Below are positions 1 through 8,307 of a stretch of 64,000 nucleotides of DNA, piece after piece. The position numbers were made by a program, and so were the translations under genes. Each line of letters begins with the position of its first letter. Position 1 is the stretch's first letter. Under the pieces are notes generated by a model. The model saw only the letters and a program-made list of their open reading frames with translations. It was not told the DNA's origin and did no database searches. Source of the DNA: Gemmatimonadota bacterium (GTDB lineage: Bacteria > Gemmatimonadota > Gemmatimonadetes > Gemmatimonadales > Gemmatimonadaceae); assembly GCA_021324775.1 (NCBI GenBank), contig JAJPIM010000024.1, forward strand, positions 1-64,000, written 5' to 3'.

Positions 1-59
1 CGTTCCACCGTGGTGCGGTTCTTCACGGGGCCGGGCTTACTTTCGATTCTTGCGTTCAT
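1..59 (-). CDS. SRPBCC (AHSA1-like) domain protein, N-terminal fragment
   Basis: Only the first 19 codons lie in the window. The reading frame opens with an ATG at 59-57 and starts MNARIESKPG, and it runs off the left edge. The ATG lies 22 bases inside the 3' end of the upstream ArsR gene, so the two are probably translationally coupled. ArsR regulators of this type are very often followed by an AHSA1/SRPBCC ligand-binding protein, and a complete pair of that kind is present at 27469-28263. The family assignment rests mainly on this context, because too little sequence is visible to see a fold. Confidence 0.5.
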   Translation of the reverse strand, partial: MNARIESKPGPVKNRTTVE

Positions 60-402
60 CGCTCTTCTCCTTTCGTGTCAGTTCCTCGACAACCTTGTCC
101 AACTCGTCGAAGCGTTCGTCCCAGCGCTGGCGGTACCTCTCGAGCCACGCCGTCTCTTCCTCCAATCGGTCCGCGCCCAGCTTGCAGTTCCGCACGCGCC
201 CGACCTTCTCCGTGGTGACCAGCTCGGCCTCCTCCAAGATGCCGACGTGCTTCATCATGCCCGCCAGGGTCATCTGGAACTTGTCGGCAAGATCCGAGAT
301 CGAGGCGTCGGAACGGCCGAGCTGCTCCAGAACGCCGCGTCGGGTGGCATCCGAGAGCGCGGCGAACGAGGCATCCAGGCGGGCAGGCCAATGCTTTACC
401 AT
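37..402 (-). CDS. ArsR-family transcriptional regulator
   Basis: This 121-residue protein is a winged-helix regulator of the ArsR type that pairs with SRPBCC proteins. The N-terminal part carries the typical FAALSDATRRGVLEQL helix, followed by a recognition helix around residues 40-60 (DLADKFQMTLAGMMKHVGIL) and a basic wing. The C-terminal third is highly charged (WLERYRQRWDERFDELDKV), as usual for this subfamily. There are no clustered cysteines, so a metal sensor is unlikely. The downstream SRPBCC gene overlaps it by 22 bases. Directly upstream of its ATG is a short palindrome at 417-428 that could be its own operator. Confidence 0.85.
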   Translation of the reverse strand: MVKHWPARLDASFAALSDATRRGVLEQLGRSDASISDLADKFQMTLAGMMKHVGILEEAELVTTEKVGRVRNCKLGADRLEEETAWLERYRQRWDERFDELDKVVEELTRKEKSDERKNRK

Positions 403-416
403 TCGGTCAAGTATTT

Positions 417-428
417 AACGCAAGCGTT
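417..428. promoter_or_regulatory. Short palindrome upstream of ArsR gene
   Basis: AACGC-AA-GCGTT lies 14 bases upstream of the ArsR start codon, in an AT-richer patch (sequence TCAAGTATTTAACGC). ArsR repressors usually bind dyads that overlap their own promoter. The dyad is short, so this is only a candidate. Confidence 0.3.
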
Positions 429-654
429 CGCGGCATGCAAGGGGTGGCCGCGAAGAGAACGGGTGAGCGTCGGCGCCGCTTGACCCCGGCGAACAATCGA
501 GATTGCACCCCACGGGATATCTCTATTGCACTGCAACAGGGTCTTTTCCATTGACCATTGACACCCATTAGGCCGGCCGTTGCGGGGCGCCAGCGGCCGG
601 CGTATGTTCGGCGGCGCGCCGCCGTCAAACATTTCCTGAAGAGAGGGAGGTCTT

Positions 655-1236
655 ATGCTCCGCTCCACAGGTCTTGCCCTGAGCCTGCTCATCCCGTTGC
701 TCCTCGCCGCCTGCGGCGATTCGGCCCGGCTGACGGACCCGCTCGCCAGCAGAACCGACGGCGCGAGCGCGCCGACCAAGAGCGCTTCCGCCGGCGGTGG
801 GTCAGTGCGGTCGGTGATAATGCATGACGTGTGTGATTCCGCGACCTTTAATGCCGCGGTAGGGCCAGGCACGTGCGTGCGTCCGGGCGGTATGAAATTC
901 GACCAGTTCATCGCCGAGCTGACGCGGCATGGGCACGTCCAGGGATATGACTTCTCGCCACCGGCTTTCAAGGTTAACCCGGGCCAGACGATCGCGGCGA
1001 CGAATAACGGTGGCGAGGTGCATACCTTCACGCGCGTCGCAGTATTCGGCGGCGGGATCGTGCCGCTACTGAATCAGTTGTCCGGGAATGCCGTGGTTGC
1101 GCCGGAGTGCACGGCGCTCACGGCAGCCGACTTCGTGGCGCCGGGCACCGAGTTCGACACGTCCGTCGATGGGCCCGGGACGGTGCTGTTCCAATGTTGC
1201 ATTCATCCCTGGATGCGCGCGATCGCTCATCCGTGA
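655..1236 (+). CDS. Cupredoxin-like lipoprotein
   Basis: This 193-residue protein begins with a lipoprotein signal peptide ending in LLLAAC (Cys20). A low-complexity linker rich in Ala, Ser and Gly follows, up to about residue 50. The C-terminal half looks like a plastocyanin/cupredoxin fold, with His123 in GGEVHTF and the cluster C-C-I-H-P-W-M at 181-187, giving a plausible type 1 copper site (His123, Cys181, His184, Met187). Cupredoxins carry single electrons in the periplasm. The start is supported by a GAGGGAGG ribosome site seven bases upstream. It appears monocistronic. The copper site is inferred from motif spacing. Confidence 0.75.
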   Translation: MLRSTGLALSLLIPLLLAACGDSARLTDPLASRTDGASAPTKSASAGGGSVRSVIMHDVCDSATFNAAVGPGTCVRPGGMKFDQFIAELTRHGHVQGYDFSPPAFKVNPGQTIAATNNGGEVHTFTRVAVFGGGIVPLLNQLSGNAVVAPECTALTAADFVAPGTEFDTSVDGPGTVLFQCCIHPWMRAIAHP

Positions 1237-1776
1237 GCAGTCGGTCGGAGTGAGTCGCGGTTACCATAACGCAGACTCAGCCGCGCGGTGGTTGTCGTTG
1301 TAATGCCATGATCGGCGGCGGGGCGTGCGAATCGATCCATCGATACCGACGGCTACGCGCGCGGGAGTAAACGCGGTTCAAGTACAACCCCGATCACGTG
1401 TTTGAATAACGGCCAGACGAAATGACCGCGTGCAGCCTCAGCATGCACAAACACAACGAGGCCCGCTGCCGAAGCGGGCCTCGTTACGTCTCGGGCTGTT
1501 GCTCGCTAGAAGCCAATCGCCATTGTTTGCTCTCCTCCTCGCAAGGACAATCTGTCAATCCTTGCGTCTTCGAGTCAAGACGGGTTCCAATCGGCGGTGG
1601 CAACCTCGCGCCATCTGATTGGAACCGCTTGAGCTGTTCGAAAATCGGTCCCTGCGCTTTCCTCGCATACCACCCCTTGAACAGTGTCACGCTGTTCTGG
1701 AACGGGCCGCTAGCGGGATTAGTTCGGCGGTGAGTGAGAAAGGCAGGATACAGCCCCATGACCATTTGAGTCTGGT
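1237..1776. other. 540-base non-coding stretch with several inverted repeats
   Basis: No convincing gene is visible between the cupredoxin gene and the convergent MerR gene. The stretch holds the strong hairpin at 1455-1485 and weaker inverted repeats: GCAAGGA/TCCTTGC near 1540-1565, GGTTCCAATC/GATTGGAACC at 1583-1626 and GAACAG/CTGTTC near 1679-1697. The open frames across it have no family resemblance that I recognise. Confidence 0.5.
1455..1485. terminator. Strong hairpin, probable terminator
   Basis: A perfect 12-base-pair stem (AACGAGGCCCGC paired with GCGGGCCTCGTT) surrounds a 7-base loop. On the minus strand the stem is followed by a T-rich stretch (GTTGTGTTTGTG), which fits rho-independent termination of leftward transcription from the MerR gene. 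It could also serve rightward transcription from the cupredoxin gene. Confidence 0.65.
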
Positions 1777-2559
1777 CTACGCAGGGCACACTGGAAACTG
1801 GATCTCGATGATGGGCGGACCGTCGCCACCGTCCCAATACACCTCTCTGAGTGGCCCGCAATGCCGATACTGCGCGGCGCTCGACCAGCGCGCCATCTCC
1901 TTGTAGATGGCCGGCAACTCGGCCTCGGAGCCAATGTGGGCAAAGCTCACCACTAACTGGCGTGTCAGGTGGCGTATCGGAATGCTCGACCTGGCCGGCG
2001 GCCGCGCAAACAGAACCTGCACCTCGCAGTCGATGGACCGCTCCGCCGGCCGACAGCGATGCCAGATCGTGGCCGATGGTGTTGCATCGCGGACGGACAA
2101 ATCGGCACGGGCCTGCTTGAGCAACGCGTCGGCGTCCGAGTACGACTCGACGACCCGGCGCATCGATGCGACCCACACAGGGCCGGTCTGCTTGAGGCGG
2201 AAGGGCCATTGGTTCGGCGCAGGTGCCGAACGACTGGCGAGCTCCGCGTCGAGCACCATGAGTTGCCGATCGAGCCTCTCGCGTTCCTCGAGCAGAGCGG
2301 CACGCTGGCGGGTCAGCGCGGTGTGAATGGCATCCCGCGATCCACCACTGTTGACGACTCCCGAGACCACCGCCAAGGAGATCCCGGCTGCGCGATAGGC
2401 CAAGATCTGCTGGAGCTCAGCGACCTGCTCACGAGTATAGTAGCGGTACCCGTTACGCCGATCGGTCTCCGCGGGTGTGAATACGTTCATCACTTCGTAG
2501 TGGCGGAGCAGGCGCGTCGTCACGCCCGTCATCTCCGCAAACGCGCCGATTCGGAGCAT
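1777..2559 (-). CDS. MerR-family regulator with GyrI-like effector domain
   Basis: The 260-residue protein has a MerR winged-helix DNA-binding domain at residues 1-70 (LRIGAFAEMTGVTTRLLRHYE, then NGYRYYTREQVAEL), a coiled-coil linker around 80-110 (rich in Arg, Leu and Glu), and a C-terminal half resembling the GyrI/BmrR effector-binding domain. BmrR-type proteins bind hydrophobic drugs and activate transport genes by DNA distortion. The gene follows the Tsx-like porin gene after a 3-base gap, so the two form an operon. No exporter gene is adjacent. Confidence 0.85.
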   Translation of the reverse strand: MLRIGAFAEMTGVTTRLLRHYEVMNVFTPAETDRRNGYRYYTREQVAELQQILAYRAAGISLAVVSGVVNSGGSRDAIHTALTRQRAALLEERERLDRQLMVLDAELASRSAPAPNQWPFRLKQTGPVWVASMRRVVESYSDADALLKQARADLSVRDATPSATIWHRCRPAERSIDCEVQVLFARPPARSSIPIRHLTRQLVVSFAHIGSEAELPAIYKEMARWSSAAQYRHCGPLREVYWDGGDGPPIIEIQFPVCPA

Positions 2560-2562
2560 CGG

Positions 2563-3291
2563 TCAAAACCTCCACTGAACAATCGCTTCGGGAACTACCT
2601 CATTGATCCCGCGGACACCCGAATCGTTTCGCCAGGCGCGTATCGCCAGTCCCAGGCGGGCGTGTGGAAATGCGGCCCACAGTAGCCGGGTGTCACTCAC
2701 AATGAACGGGGCCACCGCCCCCTCCGGACCCACGAACTTCGCATAGCCGCCATAGCTCACGGGTGCAGGGCCGACGCGGAACGTCCACTCGCCATACGCT
2801 ACCCCCTGCCACGTTATTGTGCCCAAGCTCGGATCGTATCGCACGAAGAAGTCCGTGTTCAACAGCGGCCTCCCGTGCAGACCCCATGTCATGCCCGCGC
2901 CGGTCAGGAGCACGACGTCCCCTTGGCTGACGTCGATCTGATACGCGGTGAGGACATCTTGCAGCGGACCGAGAGAGACGGCCGCTCCCGACAGTTTGCC
3001 GATGCTGACTCTCGCGTGGACTTCGCCATACGGGGTCGTGGGGCCGGAGCCAGCGGTTGCGGCGTCACCCTCCCGCGTCGCGAGATTCTGCGTCTCGAGG
3101 TAGACGTAATTGTCGCCGTAGCGCCAGGTGCTGAAGTACTCGAAGATCAGCATGTCTCGCTGCGCTCGCGCTGCATCCCAATTCGCGCCGTACGCGTACG
3201 TCAGCATCCCGGCGCCTGACCCCTGCGCCTCCCCCGAGCACGGCGCCAGGATGGCCAAGACGGCGATCGGCACCCCGAATCTCGCTGCCAT
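2563..3291 (-). CDS. Tsx-like outer-membrane channel protein
   Basis: This 242-residue protein has an N-terminal signal peptide (cleavage probably near GEAQG) and ends in the terminal-Phe beta-strand (AIVQWRF) typical of outer-membrane barrels. The motif FEYFSTWRYGDNYVYLE near residues 50-66 resembles the HSTWKYGDN strand of nucleoside-specific Tsx channels. The alternating aromatic strands and the length agree with a 10-14 strand barrel. It lies immediately upstream of the MerR gene. The substrate is not known; nucleosides would follow from the family. Confidence 0.65.
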   Translation of the reverse strand: MAARFGVPIAVLAILAPCSGEAQGSGAGMLTYAYGANWDAARAQRDMLIFEYFSTWRYGDNYVYLETQNLATREGDAATAGSGPTTPYGEVHARVSIGKLSGAAVSLGPLQDVLTAYQIDVSQGDVVLLTGAGMTWGLHGRPLLNTDFFVRYDPSLGTITWQGVAYGEWTFRVGPAPVSYGGYAKFVGPEGAVAPFIVSDTRLLWAAFPHARLGLAIRAWRNDSGVRGINEVVPEAIVQWRF

Positions 3292-3636
3292 GGGCCAAGG
3301 CTAGCCCTTGACGTTGGGTCAATGTCAACGGGCCAAACGACATTACCTCGGACACGTTTCTGCGGGCATTGCGGGTACACGACCACAGTCGTCAGCCGGC
3401 GGTGAAGCGCTACCTCTTCGCCATAGCGCAGAACATGGTGACGCCACCCGTGCGTCTGGCGCACCCGAACGCGCCAGCGGACACCGGCGCAGCGTTGCGG
3501 TGTGTAACCCGAGCATACGCTGTGTAACCACCATCTCGCTCGAGGCCTGCCGCTGCTCGGCATCCGGTCATCCGCACAATTGCGCCGATGCGGCCAAGGG
3601 TGCACACTTGAGACCGCTCGCTACTTGAGGTATTGC
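3292..3636. other. 345-base intergenic region between divergent genes
   Basis: No gene is recognised here. The right part carries a direct repeat TGTGTAACC at 3501-3509 and 3521-3529, spaced 20 bases, about two helical turns. It could be a tandem regulator site for the lipoprotein gene that starts at 3637. This is only a candidate. Confidence 0.35.
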
Positions 3637-5157
3637 ATGTCCAGGCACGCTGGGTGGGTCGCCGCACTGATCGCTGTGATCGTGCTCGCTGGCTGTGGTA
3701 GCGGGACTGGCCCCCGCAGCGGTTCGAGCCGTTCGTTTGGGATTCGCGTCGTGGCTGGGGGTGGACAGGAGGACACGATCAGCACCCTGCTCACTCAGGC
3801 ACTCGTGGTGCAAATTGCGCCGTCGCCCATCGCCTCGATCGCTCACCAGGTCGTGCAGTTTCAATCCGTGATGGCCGACAGCGCCGGCACCGGCAATGCG
3901 TTCGTCGCGTCGCTGGCCAGCCAGGGCTTTTCGAGTTTTGCCGTCGATACCACGAACGCGAGCGGACAGGCCAGCATACAGATCCTGTTTGGACTGCAGT
4001 CAGGACGGGCAAAGATCCAGGTCGCGGTTCCCGAGTTCGGATATGTGGACACCGTGACGTTCGTGATCCTGCCCGGACGCGCCACCGGTGTCGTCGCCGC
4101 GCCCAAAGATACCGCGCTATATGCCGGCAAGAGCGGCACGCTGCACTCGTCAGCCGTCGATCGCGCGGGCAATCCGCGGCCCGGGGATCCGGTGACGTAC
4201 ACAGTCACCTCGGGGCCCGTAACGGCAGCCGGCCCAAAGGTGACGGCAACCGCGCTCGGACTCGCGTCCGTGCTGGCGAGGTCCGATGGATTCTCGGACA
4301 GCACAGTCATCAGCGTCGTCCCGACGGGCACACTGGCGGCGACCAGCGATTCGGGCGGTGTCGTCATGTTCAATATCGACGGCTCGGGGTTTGTCGCCCT
4401 GACGCGCGTCGCAGCCACGGACGTGAAGTGGGCGCCCAGTGGCACCTCCGTGGTCTTCGTGTGCCCGGAAGGCAACGCGGGCGTCATGCCACTGTGCACC
4501 TCAGACCTCAAGGGCAACGTGTTGGTGCTGGATGTGTCGGACACCACCGCCGACGCATGGCCATTCTTCTCGCGCGATGGAACGTGGATCTACTACTCGC
4601 GGATTACGGATGCACGGGGGATTCTGGATCGGATTCATCCCGACGGGACCGGTGCCGATACCGTGCATACCACCAACCCGGGCGATGACTACTGGGAATC
4701 GCCCTCGCCCGACGGCGACAGTGTCGCCTACGTCGACCTCAACTCCGGCAACCTGCGCATCCTGACGCTCGCCACGGGAACCGTCACCGACCTCGGCATC
4801 CCCGCCCACTCTCCACAGTGGTCGCCCCACTCCGACCTGATCGCTTACCTCGCGAGTGACGGGGGGGCGGGCCCGATCGCCGTCGTCCATGCAACCGGCG
4901 CGGGCCAACACACGATCGGGATCAACACCAACCAATATGACTTCGACATCGACTGGTCGCCGGATGGCCAGTGGGTCGTCGGCCGCAACGCCACCACCAC
5001 ACTGCTGGAGCTCGTGAATGTGACGTCAGGCCTGGTCCTGCCACTCGGGTACACCGGGGCGCTCGGCTCACCCACATGGCAGCCGACCTCGGGCGATGGT
5101 GGTTCAGCAGTTGCACTGCGGCGGAGTCTGCGCGCGGCCCCCGCCAAGACGCGATGA
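3637..5157 (+). CDS. Lipoprotein with Ig-like and TolB-type beta-propeller repeats
   Basis: The 506-residue protein starts at an ATG with GAGG just upstream and has a lipoprotein signal ending LAGC (Cys20). Residues of roughly 30-230 look like bacterial Ig-like modules (short Thr/Val/Ser-rich beta repeats). The C-terminal half holds PD40/WD40-like blades of the TolB type, for example WAPSGTSVVFVC, FFSRDGTWIYYS, PSPDGDSVAYV and WSPDGQWVV. Such proteins sit on the outer or inner membrane facing the periplasm and act as scaffolds. No enzyme motif is seen. A longer in-frame start at 3580 exists but lacks a signal peptide. Confidence 0.75.
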   Translation: MSRHAGWVAALIAVIVLAGCGSGTGPRSGSSRSFGIRVVAGGGQEDTISTLLTQALVVQIAPSPIASIAHQVVQFQSVMADSAGTGNAFVASLASQGFSSFAVDTTNASGQASIQILFGLQSGRAKIQVAVPEFGYVDTVTFVILPGRATGVVAAPKDTALYAGKSGTLHSSAVDRAGNPRPGDPVTYTVTSGPVTAAGPKVTATALGLASVLARSDGFSDSTVISVVPTGTLAATSDSGGVVMFNIDGSGFVALTRVAATDVKWAPSGTSVVFVCPEGNAGVMPLCTSDLKGNVLVLDVSDTTADAWPFFSRDGTWIYYSRITDARGILDRIHPDGTGADTVHTTNPGDDYWESPSPDGDSVAYVDLNSGNLRILTLATGTVTDLGIPAHSPQWSPHSDLIAYLASDGGAGPIAVVHATGAGQHTIGINTNQYDFDIDWSPDGQWVVGRNATTTLLELVNVTSGLVLPLGYTGALGSPTWQPTSGDGGSAVALRRSLRAAPAKTR

Positions 5158-5178
5158 TCGAGGTGGGTCCCTGAGCGC

Positions 5179-5378
5179 GTGCTGACAAAGGAGCAATCTC
5201 GCGCACGTTGGCGCGAGATCCGGGACCTCGTTGATCAGTGGGACCCGATCGGGCTCATCGAGCTAGGATCGCCGCCAGATGAGTACGAATGCGTTGTGGG
5301 GCCGATCGTGCGGCTGCTCGAAGCGGCCGGTCCATCGAGGATGTTCAGGCGTATCTAAGATCTTGCGGTCGCAGGTGC
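5179..5378 (+). pseudogene. Frameshifted small conserved protein of unknown function
   Basis: A GTG at 5179 opens a 59-codon frame ending at 5358. Its core (WDPIGLIELGSPPDEYECVV then LLEAA) resembles a small family with the pattern WDPIG-x-GAP-DEYD-x-LL. The expected continuation, GRSIEDVQAYLRS, is present in another frame (codons from 5325 onward), so a one-base loss near 5322-5330 has broken the gene, unless it is a sequencing error. The gene also runs into the 3' end of the convergent FUSC gene, so its original C terminus is unclear. The family function is unknown. Confidence 0.6.
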
Positions 5379-5861
5379 ATCGCGCTCAGGCCAAACCGCG
5401 ATGATCAGCAGGCCCACGGCAATCCCGATCGACACTTCGACAAAGCGGTGCAACGCGGCAACCCATCCGGCTTTCTCGTGCGATGCCAATACCACGATCG
5501 CGAGGGTGGTGCCCGCAAAGTGATACGCGGTTTGATCCAGCCGCAGCGCCGCGCAGACCAGCCCAAGCGCAAGGATGCCGGCTGCGAACACAATCGGACT
5601 CGCACCGAAATGCGTGGCCGCTAGCGCTCCCGCCGCCGCTCCCAGCGCAGTCCCGGCAAAACGCTGCCAGGACGGCATCAGTGCGGCGCCGAGGGTCGAT
5701 TGCATGACAACAAGCGTCGTGATCGCGGCCCAATATGCCTCTGGAAGGCCCACCAGGCGGGCACCGTACAGCGATACGGTGGCAGCGATCGTCGTCCGAA
5801 TCGAGTCCGTCAGCCACAGGCGATTGAATCGGGCCGCAAAATGAGTCCCGGTTCGAGCCAT
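5355..5861 (-). CDS. FUSC/aromatic-acid-exporter-like membrane protein
   Basis: The 168-residue protein consists almost wholly of hydrophobic helices, about five or six, starting after a short amphipathic head (LWLTDSIRTTIAATVSLYGA). The pattern of TTLVVMQSTLGAALMPSWQRFAGTALGAAAGA is typical of FUSC (fusaric acid resistance-like) and aromatic-acid-exporter N-terminal membrane domains. It lacks the cytosolic part and second membrane half of full-length efflux proteins. No outer-membrane or periplasmic adaptor gene is next to it. Function as an exporter is inferred only. Confidence 0.7.
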   Translation of the reverse strand: MARTGTHFAARFNRLWLTDSIRTTIAATVSLYGARLVGLPEAYWAAITTLVVMQSTLGAALMPSWQRFAGTALGAAAGALAATHFGASPIVFAAGILALGLVCAALRLDQTAYHFAGTTLAIVVLASHEKAGWVAALHRFVEVSIGIAVGLLIIAVWPERDAPATARS

Positions 5862-5965
5862 GTCACTCCTCCTGTCGTCGATTCAGTTCAGTCGGTGTAG
5901 TTGTGCGCGGGCCGGGGTGAGTGCACACACCAACAACGTTCAGGGTCCGCGCCTGGCAGGACCCC

Positions 5966-6577
5966 TTACACGGACGCTTGCAGCACGCCTGGACACGACG
6001 CAGGTGAGCCGGGCCAGTCGGCACCACGGTACTTCCCCATCGCGTACCCGAGGCCGAGAATGACGGGAAAGAGGATTCGCTGAATCGCTCGTGGCGGTGT
6101 CGTGAACGCCTGTGAACGCCGATGGCGCCATGCCACGTGCGCGAGGTAGAAGACCGAGGGCGGACCCGACGGGTTGGCGTTGACGACGGCGAAAATCGCC
6201 TGGAGATAGCGATCCAGGTCACCCGCCGGCGACGATCGGCCGCTCAACTCCAGGACTTCGTCCCCGGCGTTCCACCACGCATGCACCACGCCGGCAGGAA
6301 ACGCCACAGTTCCCCCCACCGGCACGAGGATCGTCTTGTTGCCGACCCGGGCCCCGAGCAGACCCGCGGTGACCGTCCCCTCCTCGCTGGCCCGGAAGTG
6401 GATGTGAGGTGGCGGACCCTTGGCGCGTGGCGGCAGCGAGCCGTCGATGACCAATACGGTGTCGCCGCCGGCGCCCCGCAGCCGGCGGAGACACAGGATT
6501 TCTCCGGTGCGCCGATTCTCCAATCTCAGGACCGCATCGGCCGTTCTCGTCTCGGCAGGTTCGGCGCTGTCAGCCAC
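5966..6577 (-). CDS. Cupin-domain protein with hydrophobic C-terminal extension
   Basis: A GTG start at 6577 with AGAGGAG seven bases upstream gives 203 residues. Both cupin motifs are present: PHIHFRASEEGTVTAG (two His and a Glu as metal ligands) and VAFPAGVVHAWWN (third His). The cupin barrel covers roughly residues 15-130. It is followed by about 60 residues ending in a possible membrane anchor (ILFPVILGLGYAMG). Cupins range from sugar isomerases to dioxygenases and sensors, and nothing here decides the substrate. The preceding gene on the same strand is the NADH dehydrogenase, 78 bases upstream. Confidence 0.7.
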   Translation of the reverse strand: MADSAEPAETRTADAVLRLENRRTGEILCLRRLRGAGGDTVLVIDGSLPPRAKGPPPHIHFRASEEGTVTAGLLGARVGNKTILVPVGGTVAFPAGVVHAWWNAGDEVLELSGRSSPAGDLDRYLQAIFAVVNANPSGPPSVFYLAHVAWRHRRSQAFTTPPRAIQRILFPVILGLGYAMGKYRGADWPGSPASCPGVLQASV

Positions 6578-6655
6578 GCCGGTACTCCTCTCTATGATTG
6601 GACCAGCCCAAGCTCGCACCAGCGACGTGCGAAACCCACTTGCAGAATCCCGAAC

Positions 6656-7981
6656 CTAGGGAGCCTGTGCGGCGTTCTCTTGTCCAGGGAAGACGCGCAC
6701 CTGGCGCCGCTTGGTCAAGAATGAAATTCCCCATTGCAGAATAACGAAGAAACGGTTCGCGAATCCGATCAGGAAATAAATGTGCACAACCGCCCAGACG
6801 ATCCACGCCGCAAATCCCGCGAAGCGCACAAATCGAAGGTCTGCGACCGCATAGGTGCGGCCCACAATCGCCAGATCGCCCTTGTCCCAATACCAGAAGG
6901 GCCGGGGCGGCTCCTGGCCTCGCACGCGACGCCGAATCAAGGCAGCCACGTACTTGCCCTCCTGGATGGCCGGCTGCGCTACGCCAGGCATGACCATTGG
7001 CTCCTTCACCTTCATGCCCACCAGATTTCGCGCCGGCGCCACGACGTGCGCCGTGTCCCCAATCGCAAAAATCTCAGGGTGACCCGGCACCGAAAGGTCC
7101 GGGCTGACGATAACCTTCCCTGACTTGTCCATTGGAGCGCCCAGCCATTGACCCGCAGGAGACGCAAGCACGCCCGCGCTCCACAACACTGTCGCGGCCG
7201 GAATGCGTTCGCCATTGGCGACAATCCCGCCGGCGTCCACGTCCGTGACGCGTGTGTTCGTGTACACCTTCACGCCCAGGCTCTCCAGATGGCGCCGCGC
7301 CTTGGTCGCTAGGACCTCCGGAAAGGCCGGAAGCACGCGCGGAGCCGCCTCGTACACGAGAATCCTCGCCGCGCGAGGATCGATGTGGCGAAAATCGTGC
7401 GCCAGGGCCATGCGCGACATTTCCGCCAGAGTGCTCGCCATTTCCACGCCCACCGTCCCCCCGCCGACGAGGACAAACGTGAGCAGTTGGCGGACTCTCT
7501 CCGCGTCCGACCGATCGAGCGCGGCAATCTCCTCGGCGCGCTCGAACGCCAGCAGGACCTTGCCGCGAATCAGGTCGGCATCGTCGAGCGACTCGAGGCC
7601 CGGCGCGGTGCGCCGCCAGTCGTCGTGGCCAAAGTAGTTGTATTGAATGCCGGTCGCGAGCACGAGGAAGTCATACGGCACCACGTGCTCCTTCAAATGC
7701 ACGAGCCGCTGCACCGTGTCGATGCTGCCGGTCTCGTCCAGCAACACCTCGACATTTTGCTGCCGGCTGAGGATCGACCGGAGCGGTCCGGCGATTTCGT
7801 CGGCGGATAACAGGCCCGTGGCCACCTGGTACAGCATGGGACGGAAGAGATTGTAGTTCCGCTTGTCGATGAGCGTCACGCTGACGGGGACCCCAGCCAA
7901 CCCGCGCGCCGCGGAGAGCCCGCCGAAGCCGCCGCCAACGATCACCACGCGCGGCTGAGTTGCGCTCACGATTGCCTCCAT
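6656..7981 (-). CDS. ndh: Type II NADH:quinone oxidoreductase
   Basis: The 441-residue flavoprotein has an N-terminal FAD-binding motif (VVIVGGGFGGLSAARGL), a second Rossmann motif for NADH (FVLVGGGTVGVEMA, near residue 170), the motif IFAIGDTAHV of the FAD site near residue 300, and a hydrophobic C-terminal segment (WIVWAVVHIYFLIGFANRFF) that would dock it on the membrane. NDH-2 enzymes oxidise NADH and reduce quinone without pumping protons. A GTG start five codons downstream is possible. The closest neighbour on the strand is the cupin gene. Confidence 0.88.
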   Translation of the reverse strand: MEAIVSATQPRVVIVGGGFGGLSAARGLAGVPVSVTLIDKRNYNLFRPMLYQVATGLLSADEIAGPLRSILSRQQNVEVLLDETGSIDTVQRLVHLKEHVVPYDFLVLATGIQYNYFGHDDWRRTAPGLESLDDADLIRGKVLLAFERAEEIAALDRSDAERVRQLLTFVLVGGGTVGVEMASTLAEMSRMALAHDFRHIDPRAARILVYEAAPRVLPAFPEVLATKARRHLESLGVKVYTNTRVTDVDAGGIVANGERIPAATVLWSAGVLASPAGQWLGAPMDKSGKVIVSPDLSVPGHPEIFAIGDTAHVVAPARNLVGMKVKEPMVMPGVAQPAIQEGKYVAALIRRRVRGQEPPRPFWYWDKGDLAIVGRTYAVADLRFVRFAGFAAWIVWAVVHIYFLIGFANRFFVILQWGISFLTKRRQVRVFPGQENAAQAP

Positions 7982-8307
7982 TGGTCGATTCTAACAGCGC
8001 AATCGAACCACGCGCAATTCGTGCCGGCGCCCCAGGTGCTCTACTCAGTCGTGCGTTCCGCCAGTGATCTGTCCTGCACCCGCGTCAGTATGCGGCGGCG
8101 GCGCGAACTTCGGCGAGCGGCTTCGCAAGGTCCCCGAGCAGTTCGGGTCCAACAATGGTGAAAGGTGTTGACCCGTAACCCAGGAGGACTCAACCGCCTG
8201 TAGAAAGTAGAAAGTAGACCCAGTGACGCGGCCTTCTGCGGCGCACCATCCAGGCCGCCAACACTGTTTGTCTACTTTCTACTTACTGTGTTTCTACTCT
8301 CTATCAG
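7982..8307. other. 326-base intergenic region with GTAGAAA-type repeats
   Basis: The stretch lies between the end of the ADOP permease gene and the start of the NADH dehydrogenase gene, both on the minus strand. Apart from the repeat at 8200-8290 I see no gene or RNA. Confidence 0.5.
8200..8290. repeat. GTAGAAA heptamer array with inverted partner
   Basis: At 8200-8219 the sequence is GTAGAAAGTAGAAAGTAGAC (heptamer GTAGAAA twice, then GTAGAC). At 8270-8284 an inverted partner, GTCTACTTTCTACTT, pairs with it over 15 bases across a 50-base loop. More TTTCTAC-like units follow to about 8300. Transcribed, it could form a hairpin just downstream of the permease gene. Confidence 0.7.
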
